The notes under the pieces were generated by a model. It saw only the letters and a program-made list of their open reading frames with translations, was not told the origin of the DNA and made no database searches. A program made the position numbers and the translations under genes. From assembly GCF_000025185.1 (NCBI RefSeq), contig NC_013720.1, forward strand, positions 1,612,001-1,676,000: a DNA stretch of 64,000 bases, written 5' to 3'. Shown here in pieces: positions 1 to 8,703 of the stretch (position 1 is the first letter of the stretch; each line of letters begins with the position of its first letter). The DNA comes from Pirellula staleyi DSM 6068 (GTDB taxonomy: Bacteria > Planctomycetota > Planctomycetia > Pirellulales > Pirellulaceae).

Positions 1-1
1 A

Positions 2-211
2 AATGAAGATCGGGCAGGTATGCCCGAGTTCAAGTACCGCGACTATTTTTCTGTCTATTCATCCCCCCCTCCTGATCCATTGCTCCTCTCCTCGACCACT
101 CGCTTAGCCGAAATCGTCCAAAATGCCTCTTCGGTGGATCGTAACGAAGTGTGTCTCATCCAGACGACGCTGGCAAAGTGCTTTCCCTTTGGGAAAGCCC
201 CAACAATCTAG
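2..211 (+). CDS. possible 3' end of a gene cut by the left window edge
   Basis: The frame is open from base 2 to a TAG at 209-211, so this may be the last ~69 codons of a gene starting outside the window. It has an ATG at 20 but no clear ribosome-binding site there. The peptide has a short proline-rich patch (SSPPPDP) and no motif I recognise. It lies 63 bases upstream of the Stealth-like gene on the same strand. It could equally be a chance open frame. Confidence 0.3.
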   Translation, partial: NEDRAGMPEFKYRDYFSVYSSPPPDPLLLSSTTRLAEIVQNASSVDRNEVCLIQTTLAKCFPFGKAPTI

Positions 212-274
212 CGATTCAACTCAACAAGAGTGTGCTCTCGTTTTCATCTCGATGATTGACTACTCAAGACCGCT

Positions 275-1531
275 TTGGTGGTTCACATGCATGCATTGTT
301 TTTGTTGAAGAACAGCAGGGCCAACGATGAAGAGTTGCGTTTTACCCTGAGGTCTGTTGCACTAAATTGGCCATGGATTACGAAGGTCTGGATTTTTGGA
401 GACCGTCCGCATTTCATGGCAGATTGTCCAGAGCGTATCGAACATGTTCCTCATGAGTACATAGCGAGAGTCAGTGGTTTTCGGACACCGGTACGCAACA
501 TGTTTCTGATGACCTACCTCGCATCACTTCTTCCAGAGCTTTCGGCAGAATTCATGCTCTGCACCGACGACACGGCAATACTTCATCCAATGAGCTTGGA
601 AGATGCCAGTATCGTGAGGTACATCGAGGATCTAAAGGAAGTGAAATCACGCGGTACTGGGCTATGGAAAGATGCCCTATGGAGAACGCACGACACGCTG
701 AAGCGGTTAGGGTATCCGTCACTCAACTTTGAAGCCCACGTTCCCTCCGTATTCAGCAAGAAGCAAGTTATCGAAGCCTATTTCGACTTGCGCGATTTTG
801 TGAGCGAGGATCGGTTCTATGGCCTGCTCGTCAAGACAGCGGTCTATTCACACACCATGAAGAATCGCAAGTTTCCGATAGTTCGACTCAAAGATGAGCA
901 GAGTGTCGCTGGATTCCATCATCGCCCAGCCAGCTACGAGGCGATCGAATTGGCTAGCCGAGGTAAAAAATTCCTCAACTTCGACGATGATGCGTTCGAC
1001 CAGGCCATGGTGCAGTACTTGACGACGAGGTTTCCTGAACCGTCGTGTTTCGAGAACCCACTTGCTCCACCTCCGGCGATTTCACCCCGACAAGAGAGCT
1101 TCGAGGGAATCGCAACGTCACCCTGGACAGGCGCATTCCCACGCAGGATTGTGGTCGCCTGCCGTAATTTTCCGGCACTACCGATTCTCCTGAAACAGTT
1201 GAAATTGCTCCCGGCAGAGTCTCTACTTCACTGTGTTGGATTGCCACAAACGGTTGCTGCTGAGCTGGATGGCTCTCGCGTGAAGATATCGAACGACCTA
1301 GCGACAGTGATCGAAGCTACGAAGACCAGCAGCATCGCAATTGCTTGGGACTGCAAGCCGATGGAGGAGCGTGCAATTCAAATGAAAGTACCTCTACTTT
1401 CACTGAACGACGCTACTTTCACACTCGGTGGATCTGGGGACACAACACCAGGCACGCGTCGAGAATTCGCATCTGTATCATCGCCTGCCATGATCATCGA
1501 TCGACTCCGCCATCTATGGGAGGGAATTTAG
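275..1531 (+). CDS. Stealth-like sugar-phosphate transferase / glycosyltransferase candidate
   Basis: A 418-residue protein. Near the N-terminus it has the pattern DEELRFTLRSVALNWPWI followed by KVWIFGDRP, an HVPHEYI segment and LCTDDTAIL. This order (LRxSLRSV, PWI, DxxP, V-H, DD) resembles conserved regions of the Stealth family, which transfers hexose-1-phosphate when building capsule-like polysaccharides. A later FEAHVPSVFSKKQ resembles the following Stealth block. The start is uncertain: a TTG at 275, GTG at 278 and ATG at 287 are all in frame behind a stop at 257-259, and the usual DxVxxWVDG block is absent, so the gene may be 5'-truncated. The C-terminal ~130 residues are not recognised. 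Codon use is A/T-richer than the 10-60 kb part. It could instead be an unrelated glycosyltransferase. Confidence 0.6.
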   Translation: MVVHMHALFLLKNSRANDEELRFTLRSVALNWPWITKVWIFGDRPHFMADCPERIEHVPHEYIARVSGFRTPVRNMFLMTYLASLLPELSAEFMLCTDDTAILHPMSLEDASIVRYIEDLKEVKSRGTGLWKDALWRTHDTLKRLGYPSLNFEAHVPSVFSKKQVIEAYFDLRDFVSEDRFYGLLVKTAVYSHTMKNRKFPIVRLKDEQSVAGFHHRPASYEAIELASRGKKFLNFDDDAFDQAMVQYLTTRFPEPSCFENPLAPPPAISPRQESFEGIATSPWTGAFPRRIVVACRNFPALPILLKQLKLLPAESLLHCVGLPQTVAAELDGSRVKISNDLATVIEATKTSSIAIAWDCKPMEERAIQMKVPLLSLNDATFTLGGSGDTTPGTRREFASVSSPAMIIDRLRHLWEGI

Positions 1532-1549
1532 ACAGCCTTGCACCGTTCC

Positions 1550-1574
1550 TTTTCTCCCATTTTGGGGGAGAAAA
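1550..1574. other. perfect 9-bp inverted repeat between genes
   Basis: TTTTCTCCC at 1550-1558 pairs exactly with GGGAGAAAA at 1566-1574 across a 7-base loop. It lies 19 bases after the upstream stop and just before a promoter-like sequence. There is no T-run after the stem, so it is not a standard intrinsic terminator; it may be an operator or a weak terminator. Confidence 0.4.
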
Positions 1575-1576
1575 CA

Positions 1577-1604
1577 TTGACTGCTCGTTTGGGGAGGGTA
1601 TATT
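1577..1604 (+). promoter_or_regulatory. sigma70-like promoter of the Calx-beta protein operon
   Basis: TTGACT at 1577-1582 and TATATT at 1599-1604 are separated by 16 bases. Transcription would start near 1611, leaving an 80-110 base leader before the candidate starts at 1691 or 1724. Read by eye from consensus only. Confidence 0.45.
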
Positions 1605-1690
1605 CACCCCCGCTATGACCACTACCATCGGTAAAAATGGTGTGGCCTCGGTGAAAACTAGCTGCCTCCCGAACACCAGGACTTTGCACC

Positions 1691-4600
1691 ATGCCCATTC
1701 GGCACCTCCTTCGTCTCCTGAACATGGTTCGTAGCGTTTCAGATTCCAAGCGAAAGGAAGCGATCAAGCGGTTTCGTCGCCTGCGACATGAAGCACTTGA
1801 AGTCCGAGCGGTGATGGATGGCGAACTTGCTGAACTGCTGACAAGCGGCTCTCCGTTCACTGCCCCGCAATCGCAACTTGAATACTCATCGACTCCCCCC
1901 CAAGGCTACATGTCCGAGTCCGACAGTTATGGTGCGGAAGGCGAAGGGAGTGGAGGAGGAAGCGGTTCAGGAGGAAGTAGCTCCTCGGGTGCGGCAATCT
2001 GGGTCTCAGTAGACAACTCGCACATCTACGAGCAGGGGAGTCCTTCAACTGCGCTCTTTACGTTTACTCGCGACAATACCGCTGGTGCGATCACCGTCAA
2101 TTTCACACTGGGCGGTAGTGCCACTTCTGGAAGCGATTTCAGTGCAGCCACTCCCCATTCGGTGACAATCCCGAACGGCTCTACCTCAGCCACTTACTCG
2201 ATAAGCTCCATTAACGATTCTGTGGCGAACGAGGGAAATGAAACGGCCAATTTATCGCTGACTCCCCCGAGTGGATATTACGCAATTACATCCTCTGCGT
2301 CGGTCACGATCGTTGACGACGACTTTTATGGATCGGGCGGAGGCAGCGGCGCAGGTAGTGGCAGCGGCGCAGGTAGTGGCAGCGGCGCAGGTAGTGGCAG
2401 TGGTTCAGGCGGTGCCTCCGGCAGTGGTTCAGGCGGTGCCTCCGGCAGTGGTTCAGGCGGTGCCTCCGGCAGTGGTTCAGGCGGTGCCTCCGGCAGTGGT
2501 TCAGGCGGTGCCTCCGGCAGTGGTTCAGGCGGTGCCTCCGGCAGTGGTTCAGGCGGTGCCTCCGGCAGTGGTTCAGGCGGTGCCTCCGGCAGTGGTTCAG
2601 GCGGTCTCATTTGGCTGGATGTTGATTCACTTACCATCCACGAAAGCGGCGGCAACAGCACTGCTGTGTTTACATTTGAACGAGACACCACCGATGGTGA
2701 TGTCACAATCAATTTCACCTTCGGTGGAAGTGCAGCCATCGGTTCTGACTATACCCCTTCGATTGGCTCACCATACTCCGTCACAATCCAAGATGGTCAA
2801 ACAACCGCGACCTTGTCAGTCACAGCGATTGACGACTTGCTGGTAGAAGCCTCTGAAACGGTATCAGTATCCTTCACGACCCCAGAGAACTACACCTCAC
2901 TCAACAGCAGCGAATCAGTTCTCGTCAGTGACGACGACTATGGAACTTCAGGCGGAGGAAGTGGCAGTGGCAGCAGTAGCGGGGCGGGTGGTGCTGAAAC
3001 TACGGTGTCGGTGACTTCATTACATACAAGTGTTGCTGAATCATCCGAAACAAATGTAATATTTACATTTACGAGAACTGGCCCGCTCGACCAATCGCTA
3101 TCTGTCAATTACACACTAGATTTTTCTCAAGCTAATCTTGGCGAAGACTACATTCTCACCGAAGGTACTGTAGGCGAGGTTACCTTTTTAGCCCAAGAAT
3201 CAAGTGCAATAGTTTCATTTTCCATAATCGACGATGTGATTAGTGAATATGACGAATCCATCGATATCGCAATAGAGGAACAGCCTGAGCTATATGAAAT
3301 AGGATCAGATTCATATGCATCCGCTCTGATTGAGGATGACGACGAAATCGATTTCTCCTTTGCAGGAATTCAGGTTGACGAGGGAAGTGGTCGAGTGAGC
3401 ATGTTGATCGAAATTGCGTCACCAACTCAACGTGAGCACCAACTCCAATTATCCGTTATTGGCGGAACCGCGACTTCAGGAAGTGACTACGAGGTCGTAA
3501 CACAAACAAATCAGGTCATTAACATAACTGAAAACACGGTGCTGATTGGTGTCGAAATAAATGTCAAGGACAACACCTCAGACAATCCTGATCGCACAGT
3601 TGATCTCAGGGCTGAGATTGATGGAGTTGTGAGAACAGCAGTTTTGACAATCGTCGACAATGACGACGCCACTTTAACTCTTATGCATGATGACAATGTC
3701 GTATTTGAGGGAGATTATCTGCGGCTGACAGGGCAAGTTTCGTATGCAGGTGTGATGCCTGAATTCGTTGAATTTTACCTTGGCAGCAGTCAGCAAAGTA
3801 TCGGCACGTCTACAGTATCTCAGGATGGCACATTTGAACACTATCTCAGAATCGAAGACGACGAGCCAGACGACCAGCCGAATGGCGTTGGAGTTGACTC
3901 AATTGAAATTAGGGCCGTTGCATCTCTAGGCGGGAACGAAAGCATTGAAAGCACGGTGTCTGCCGAGGTTTCAAACCTTCCTCCAGAGATCGATAATGTT
4001 TTTATTTATAACACGAACGATCTCTCCATACCAATTGACACGATTGGCCAAGATGGTGGCGAGATAACCCTATACCTAGACTTGAAGGATCGCGGTGAAA
4101 TCGACACTCATCTGCTTAACATTGACTGGGGAGACGGGTCGTCTCCCACAATCATCGAAGTCACCGCAGGGGAATACGCCATCCAACATGTATATGCCGC
4201 ACTTCCAGTTGAGCTCGAAGGGCAATCGCATGGCTACGACATTGTTATAACAGCGGTGGACGACGACGGTGGCGAGGGAACGGCAAGCACTTATCTTGTA
4301 GCGAATGCCGGCGACTCGGAAGATGTAGAACTCTGGATCACTGCACCAACTACTGGAAATGTTGCGAGCGAAGTACGCAGAAAATCGGCAGTTTTTACCG
4401 TCCACAGAGATAGCGGCGACGGCCAATTATTGGTTGACTTGGCTCGGTCAAGCTCGGCTACAGCTGACAGACTAGATTATTTTGTATCCGTCTCTGGAAA
4501 TGCCCGCTATGCGCAATCCCCAGACGGAAGACTCTTGGTCACGTTTCCAGATGGAGTAGATACGGTAACTATCACCTTGCTCCCGAGACTCGACAACCTA

Positions 4601-6193
4601 GATGAAGGAACAGAAACAATTGGGTTTGAAATAGCCGCCTTGCGGGGACAGACCTACACCACAAGACAAGGCCAGGAGTCGGTTGAGATCGAGCTTGAGG
4701 ACGGGCATTATGTCGTAACGTTTCTAGAGCCTCCAACAACAACGTACCAAGAAACTCGCGAACGAAACGACGTATTCGGTGAGTCCAATCGCGAAATCAC
4801 AGTAAAGGCTCGCTTGTGGCGAGACCTTTCTGAAAGCTTCTTTTTTCAGACTGTTAGCGTACCGATATCCTATACCGGGAGCTCTGCAACACCGACGGAT
4901 GACTTTATAGCAATGGACTCGATGCTTTTCAGCCCTGCGCGTGAGCCAATTGCTACGCTCAGAATTGGGATAATCGACGATACCATAATTGAAATCGATG
5001 AGGTCATTAACATTGGAATCGGAGCGACAGGCGGATTTACCCAAGAAGCTGGCACTCAATCCTATAGCTACACAATCATTGACGATGACGAAAGAACATT
5101 AAGCGTCTCCCTAGAAACAGACACTCGCACAGAGAATCATATAAATCTGACTGGGCTCCCCTCTGCCGAATTTGGGAAAAACCTCGTCAAAGTCGAAATA
5201 AGCATAGGCGAAATTGCCGCAGAAGATTTTCTTGTGAATGTCTCATTAAAAGGAATCGCAAGTTATGGACAGGACTTCACAATTTCAAGATACAGGATTT
5301 CGCAGCGATGGACAATTCTAGACCCCTTTAACTCCAGTGTTCGCGATGCCAGATCGATAGAAGACTTTCAGTTCTCTGACCACACAGACGTTTTTGTTAA
5401 ATCTGACGGACACGGTCAGCTCAAAATATTTAAGGGAGAGATGAGTGCCATTCTGTGGATTAAAGTGCTTGATGACACTGTTCTTGAGCCCTCTGAGAAT
5501 ATTAAGATATCCGTTACACCCGAAGTAACAGAAGAGTTCGTCAACCATAAAGCAGAGGACACCTTACACCTCCATAGCGATGACGAACTACCACCAAACA
5601 CCGATGGCAATGAATGGGAACTTGTGTTTGAGCCTAGCTCCGTTACGCTTTACCCAACCTACCTGGCCGACGACAATACACCTCAGGAATGGCTTTATGA
5701 AGATGGTGGCTGGTATAGAATCAAACATGTGATCGAAAAAGTGAGGGCGAGCTCCACCCCCATAGTCACTAATTATGGTGAGTCCCTAACCAGCAAAGGC
5801 AGTTGGTCAATGGGGTTCTCGGCTAGTCGGTCGTTTGAATTCAGCATTGGCATAGCCAATGAGATAACAAAAAAGATCGGCCTTCAAGGCTCTTATACAT
5901 TCGGGCAACAGACTTCACAAGAATTTTCAGTTGAGCGAAATTACGATCCTGATGGTGATGATGTAATTGGCGAGAGTGGAGATGATGTTCGCTGGGCTGC
6001 TTACAGGATCGTATCTCAGTCATTTATTTACCGAGATTTTATTCCAGATCCACTTCACGACCGCTTTGCAGGCTATCCCCCATCCGGCGCTGAAGCAACT
6101 CAGGACATTACCTCATCGAGTATGCTTGACAGTTTTTACCGAAAGGACGGAGTCGACGTCCAGGTGTACAAGCAGACGCGATCACAGGATTAA
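1691..6193 (+). CDS. large secreted Calx-beta repeat protein with Ser/Gly linkers
   Basis: A 1500-residue protein. Residues ~20-45 carry a basic segment ending in RRLRHEALEVRAVMDGE, like the N-terminal motif of many planctomycete exported proteins and shared with the giant protein at 47657. Then come Calx-beta-like domains at about 102-212, 306-417, 436-552, 552-658, 878-1010, 1012-1135 and 1136-1298, several closing with a DDD/DDE calcium-type motif. An Ig-like stretch lies at ~660-770 and a PKD-like unit with NIDWGDGSS at ~775-880. Low-complexity Gly/Ser linkers lie at ~85-100, 213-305 and 418-434. The last ~200 residues are unrecognised; about 1375-1430 alternate polar and hydrophobic residues like a beta-hairpin. 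The start could be ATG 1691 or ATG 1724; neither has a clear ribosome-binding site. The next gene follows after 3 bases. Likely extracellular or cell-surface; binding partner unknown. Confidence 0.85.
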   Translation: MPIRHLLRLLNMVRSVSDSKRKEAIKRFRRLRHEALEVRAVMDGELAELLTSGSPFTAPQSQLEYSSTPPQGYMSESDSYGAEGEGSGGGSGSGGSSSSGAAIWVSVDNSHIYEQGSPSTALFTFTRDNTAGAITVNFTLGGSATSGSDFSAATPHSVTIPNGSTSATYSISSINDSVANEGNETANLSLTPPSGYYAITSSASVTIVDDDFYGSGGGSGAGSGSGAGSGSGAGSGSGSGGASGSGSGGASGSGSGGASGSGSGGASGSGSGGASGSGSGGASGSGSGGASGSGSGGASGSGSGGLIWLDVDSLTIHESGGNSTAVFTFERDTTDGDVTINFTFGGSAAIGSDYTPSIGSPYSVTIQDGQTTATLSVTAIDDLLVEASETVSVSFTTPENYTSLNSSESVLVSDDDYGTSGGGSGSGSSSGAGGAETTVSVTSLHTSVAESSETNVIFTFTRTGPLDQSLSVNYTLDFSQANLGEDYILTEGTVGEVTFLAQESSAIVSFSIIDDVISEYDESIDIAIEEQPELYEIGSDSYASALIEDDDEIDFSFAGIQVDEGSGRVSMLIEIASPTQREHQLQLSVIGGTATSGSDYEVVTQTNQVINITENTVLIGVEINVKDNTSDNPDRTVDLRAEIDGVVRTAVLTIVDNDDATLTLMHDDNVVFEGDYLRLTGQVSYAGVMPEFVEFYLGSSQQSIGTSTVSQDGTFEHYLRIEDDEPDDQPNGVGVDSIEIRAVASLGGNESIESTVSAEVSNLPPEIDNVFIYNTNDLSIPIDTIGQDGGEITLYLDLKDRGEIDTHLLNIDWGDGSSPTIIEVTAGEYAIQHVYAALPVELEGQSHGYDIVITAVDDDGGEGTASTYLVANAGDSEDVELWITAPTTGNVASEVRRKSAVFTVHRDSGDGQLLVDLARSSSATADRLDYFVSVSGNARYAQSPDGRLLVTFPDGVDTVTITLLPRLDNLDEGTETIGFEIAALRGQTYTTRQGQESVEIELEDGHYVVTFLEPPTTTYQETRERNDVFGESNREITVKARLWRDLSESFFFQTVSVPISYTGSSATPTDDFIAMDSMLFSPAREPIATLRIGIIDDTIIEIDEVINIGIGATGGFTQEAGTQSYSYTIIDDDERTLSVSLETDTRTENHINLTGLPSAEFGKNLVKVEISIGEIAAEDFLVNVSLKGIASYGQDFTISRYRISQRWTILDPFNSSVRDARSIEDFQFSDHTDVFVKSDGHGQLKIFKGEMSAILWIKVLDDTVLEPSENIKISVTPEVTEEFVNHKAEDTLHLHSDDELPPNTDGNEWELVFEPSSVTLYPTYLADDNTPQEWLYEDGGWYRIKHVIEKVRASSTPIVTNYGESLTSKGSWSMGFSASRSFEFSIGIANEITKKIGLQGSYTFGQQTSQEFSVERNYDPDGDDVIGESGDDVRWAAYRIVSQSFIYRDFIPDPLHDRFAGYPPSGAEATQDITSSSMLDSFYRKDGVDVQVYKQTRSQD
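2342..2605 (+). repeat. in-gene tandem repeat: 3 x 18 bp then 8 x 24 bp
   Basis: Three copies of an 18-base unit (2342-2395, encoding GSGSGA-type hexapeptides) run directly into eight identical 24-base units (2396-2587, encoding GSGSGGAS) plus a partial ninth to 2605. Both unit lengths are multiples of three, so gain or loss of units changes linker length without breaking the frame. The copies look identical, which suggests recent expansion. Confidence 0.95.
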
Positions 6194-6196
6194 CGC

Positions 6197-7000
6197 ATGC
6201 AATATTCTACCCGCTCCTTGTTCAGCGTTTTATCTGTTCTATCTGTACTTTTTTGTTGTTTCCACTACTACTGGACCAAACAGACTCAACAACCGCAAGT
6301 TGACGGTTTCTTCGTTTCTTCACAGATGGCGGATGTTGACCTTTTGATCGATGATGAGCTAATTGCTAGTAGTGATCGACCCTTTGAGTTGTTTGTCAAG
6401 AATAGCGAACTCCTTCGAATTGCAGGGCCCAATGCTAAACTTACGACAGACAATCCAGGTTTCTGGATCAATCGGTATGGAATTTTGTGCAGCAGAGTTG
6501 TTAGGCCAGATGCTAGTAGCCCTGTTATTTGGTTCCGTAATCGAGCCGCAATTGAGACGACCCCAATTGGATTTGGAAATGCAATGTCAATTGAAGGATA
6601 TACAGAAGCCAGACAAGACACAAAGTATGGAGACAGGAGCCGCGCAGTTGTTTGGCACGCTTCAGGGAAAGAGAAGCACTCCACGATTGCAGCCCAGCTT
6701 GACAAAGATCTGCTCTCACTAGAATGTCGTGGCATACCCGGGGGATCTAGGCACGTACAGTATCGTTGCATAGTCACGGTGCGGTACGTTCGGTTTGATG
6801 ATTTCCGCCAGGTACTGTTTGAGGGGGATACAGAGGTAATTGAAGGGAATTGCTGGCTTACGCTTGACATCTCAGAGCTACTGGAGAAGTACCCTGTCAG
6901 TCATGGAGTTGTCGTAGCACATGTCGACATGGCTTTAAAGGAGAAGGGTAGCAACAAGAAGATTATAGAATTAGAATCTCCTATGGTTCGAGTTGAATAG
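6197..7000 (+). CDS. hypothetical membrane-anchored protein, partner of the Calx-beta gene
   Basis: A 267-residue protein starting with ATG 6197, three bases after the stop of the Calx-beta gene, so almost certainly co-transcribed. The N-terminus has a short basic start and a hydrophobic stretch (residues ~8-25, LFSVLSVLSVLFCC), suggesting a signal anchor or signal peptide. The rest is soluble-looking, mixed beta, ending in a charged tail with KEKGSNKK. No family recognised. Base composition is A/T-rich like its neighbour, so the pair was probably gained together. It could be an assembly, tethering or immunity factor for the large protein; that is inference from position only. Confidence 0.65.
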   Translation: MQYSTRSLFSVLSVLSVLFCCFHYYWTKQTQQPQVDGFFVSSQMADVDLLIDDELIASSDRPFELFVKNSELLRIAGPNAKLTTDNPGFWINRYGILCSRVVRPDASSPVIWFRNRAAIETTPIGFGNAMSIEGYTEARQDTKYGDRSRAVVWHASGKEKHSTIAAQLDKDLLSLECRGIPGGSRHVQYRCIVTVRYVRFDDFRQVLFEGDTEVIEGNCWLTLDISELLEKYPVSHGVVVAHVDMALKEKGSNKKIIELESPMVRVE

Positions 7001-7108
7001 CTTGTTGCAACTCAGTTATATCTATCCCAGCTTAAGAGATGTATTCCTTACATACGTTTGCCCTGGACCGAAATTGTGCCGAATTAGTCTTCGAAAGTAG
7101 ACTTTCGA

Positions 7109-7840
7109 TGGATCGAAGGTATGGCTGGATTCTGTCGGATCAGCAGTGGGAGTTGGGTTGTCCCCTGCCACCGAAGCACCAGTCATCAGCAGGTGACGGC
7201 AGGCCGCGAACCGATATTTTTGGTGTTTCGTGGTATTTTGCCCTTGCATAGTGGGCCCGTTTAAAGGACCTTTCCAGGCAATATTCTTCACCAAGTACCT
7301 GCTGGCGACGACTTGCTCGCTGGGAAAATATTGACGGTGTCCGCAAGTTTGTGGCGCACCGTCATCGAGGCCCTCGATAAGCGAGGCCTCTTGGGTTTAG
7401 AGGAACTGCCTCTGTACTGTAGGTTGGGTCCTTCAAAAGCAAGCCGCGAGGGTTGGCAAAACCAAACGTGGAAAAACTGCGATGGCCACGGCGTTGGCAG
7501 ATGGCCAAGGAATTCCTTTGGCTTACTCTGCCTCGATCGCCTCGCCAGCCGAAGTCACACTTGCCGAAAGCATACTTTAGAGGATAACGCGACCAACAGG
7601 TCAAACCCTGCCACTGATTGCCGGTCGGGCCTGCGATTGCGATCCATTGCGTCAGCGTTTGGCCTAGCAAAAGTCTGGGGATTTTAACGCCTCATCGCCG
7701 CAGACGCATCAAGCTTCCCACGAAAGATGGTCGCAAGCTTCGCCGCTACCGCCATCGCTGGAAAAATTAAGCGTGCTTTTGGATTGCGCTTATCCGCCTC
7801 AAAAAGGTTGTGAAATGGGTTCTAGGCAACTACAGTTCGC
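7109..7840 (+). pseudogene. decayed IS5-family transposase
   Basis: Translation in shifting frames gives the ordered blocks of an IS5-type transposase: LSDQQWELGCPLPP, GRPRTD, then DLSRQYSSPSTCWRRLARWE, then VGKTKRGKTAMATALADGQ, IPLAYSASIASPAEVTLAES, DCDPLRQRLA, and finally KLRRYRHRWK. Several frameshifts and stop codons (for example TAG at 7249-7251) separate them, so no active enzyme can be made. Upstream, 7036-7060 may be a remnant of the element's left end; I cannot find a matching right end, which seems truncated close to where the intact IS lies. Frame order and spacing fit a ~250-residue transposase. Confidence 0.8.
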
Positions 7841-7842
7841 TA

Positions 7843-8701
7843 GAGCCAGTTATTGACTTTGTCTGTAGATTTTTGCGAGGAGTATGGTGAGGAAGGCGAG
7901 CCAGTGGAAGTTGGTGAGCGTGACGGTGAGTCTCTCATAATCACGCGCGAGACGGCGGAAGCGACTCAGCCAACCAAACGTGCGCTCAACAACCCAGCGG
8001 CGTGGCAATAGGACAAAACCTCGCTTGCCCTCGGTATGTTTTATAACTTGTAATCTTATCGAGGATGCTTCAGCCTGCTCGGCTGCTGCGGCGCCCGTAT
8101 AGCCTTGATCGACGTATGCTATCTCCACGTTGCTGCCCGTCACCTCTTGCACTCTCTGCGAGAGGATGGCGACCTGGTCTCGGTCTTGCTCATTGGCTGC
8201 AGTGATGTAAACCGCCAGCAGATTTCCCAGTGTATCCACGGCAATATTGGCCTTCGAACTTTTCTTTTTCTTCGCGCCATCATACCCCGCGCGGCCTCCA
8301 CTTTCAGGAGTCGATTGCAGCGTCCGCGCATCCATGATCACCGCGGTTGGCTGTTCGTCACGTCCTTCCAAAAGACGCACCATCAGCCTGAGGTCTTGCG
8401 CAATTTCCTCAAAGACTCCCGCTTCGAACCAGCGTCGCATTTGTTGATAGACGGCCCGCCACGGAGGCATTTCATGCGGCAGGAAGTCCCACTGGATTCC
8501 TGTTTTCACCACGTAGCGCATGGCGTTAAACTGGTCGCGCAGTGAATAGGAACGCTGCGGCGCATCCTCACGCATGAGGCTCAAATAGGGGAGCAGGAAT
8601 TCCCACTCCGCATCCGTTACGTCGCTGGGATACGACTTCCCTGTCGTGTGTTTCATCCCCTAACTACAGCAATTTCAAGCAGATAAGTCAATAACAGGCT
8701 C
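7843..8701 (-). mobile_element. intact IS5-family insertion sequence, 859 bp
   Basis: The two ends form inverted repeats: GAGCCAGTTATTGACTT at 7843-7859 and, on the other strand from 8701 inwards, GAGCCTGTTATTGACTT, matching at 16 of 17 positions. A TA dinucleotide flanks both ends (7841-7842 and 8702-8703), so removing the element would restore a CTAG site, the known IS5-family target preference. It carries one intact transposase gene filling nearly all of its length, and the stop codon of that gene lies inside the left inverted repeat. It landed right next to the decayed IS5 copy. Confidence 0.92.
7850..8656 (-). CDS. IS5-family transposase
   Basis: A 268-residue DDE transposase. The N-terminal helix-turn-helix-like region begins SYPSDVTDAEWEFLLPYL, the usual IS5/DUF4096 start. 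The catalytic acids are visible in context: Asp in AVIMDARTLQ, Asp in IAYVDQGYTG, and Glu in RRWVVERTFGWLSRFRRL near the C-terminus. The length is typical for the single-frame IS427/IS1031-like groups. The ATG at 8656 sits 45 bases inside the right end. No frameshift or internal stop is seen, so it is probably still active. It cuts and pastes its own element with a 2-bp TA duplication. Confidence 0.95.
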   Translation of the reverse strand: MKHTTGKSYPSDVTDAEWEFLLPYLSLMREDAPQRSYSLRDQFNAMRYVVKTGIQWDFLPHEMPPWRAVYQQMRRWFEAGVFEEIAQDLRLMVRLLEGRDEQPTAVIMDARTLQSTPESGGRAGYDGAKKKKSSKANIAVDTLGNLLAVYITAANEQDRDQVAILSQRVQEVTGSNVEIAYVDQGYTGAAAAEQAEASSIRLQVIKHTEGKRGFVLLPRRWVVERTFGWLSRFRRLARDYERLTVTLTNFHWLAFLTILLAKIYRQSQ

Positions 8702-8703
8702 TA

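Noticed and set aside
1550-1574. intrinsic terminator after the Stealth-like gene
   Set aside because: The 9-bp stem is perfect but has no T-run on either strand after a GC-rich half, so it is listed only as an inverted repeat.
2326-2739. minus-strand Pro/Glu repeat protein and plus-strand Ala/Val/Gln repeat frame over the same DNA
   Set aside because: Both are other-frame readings of the 24-bp repeat inside the Calx-beta gene.
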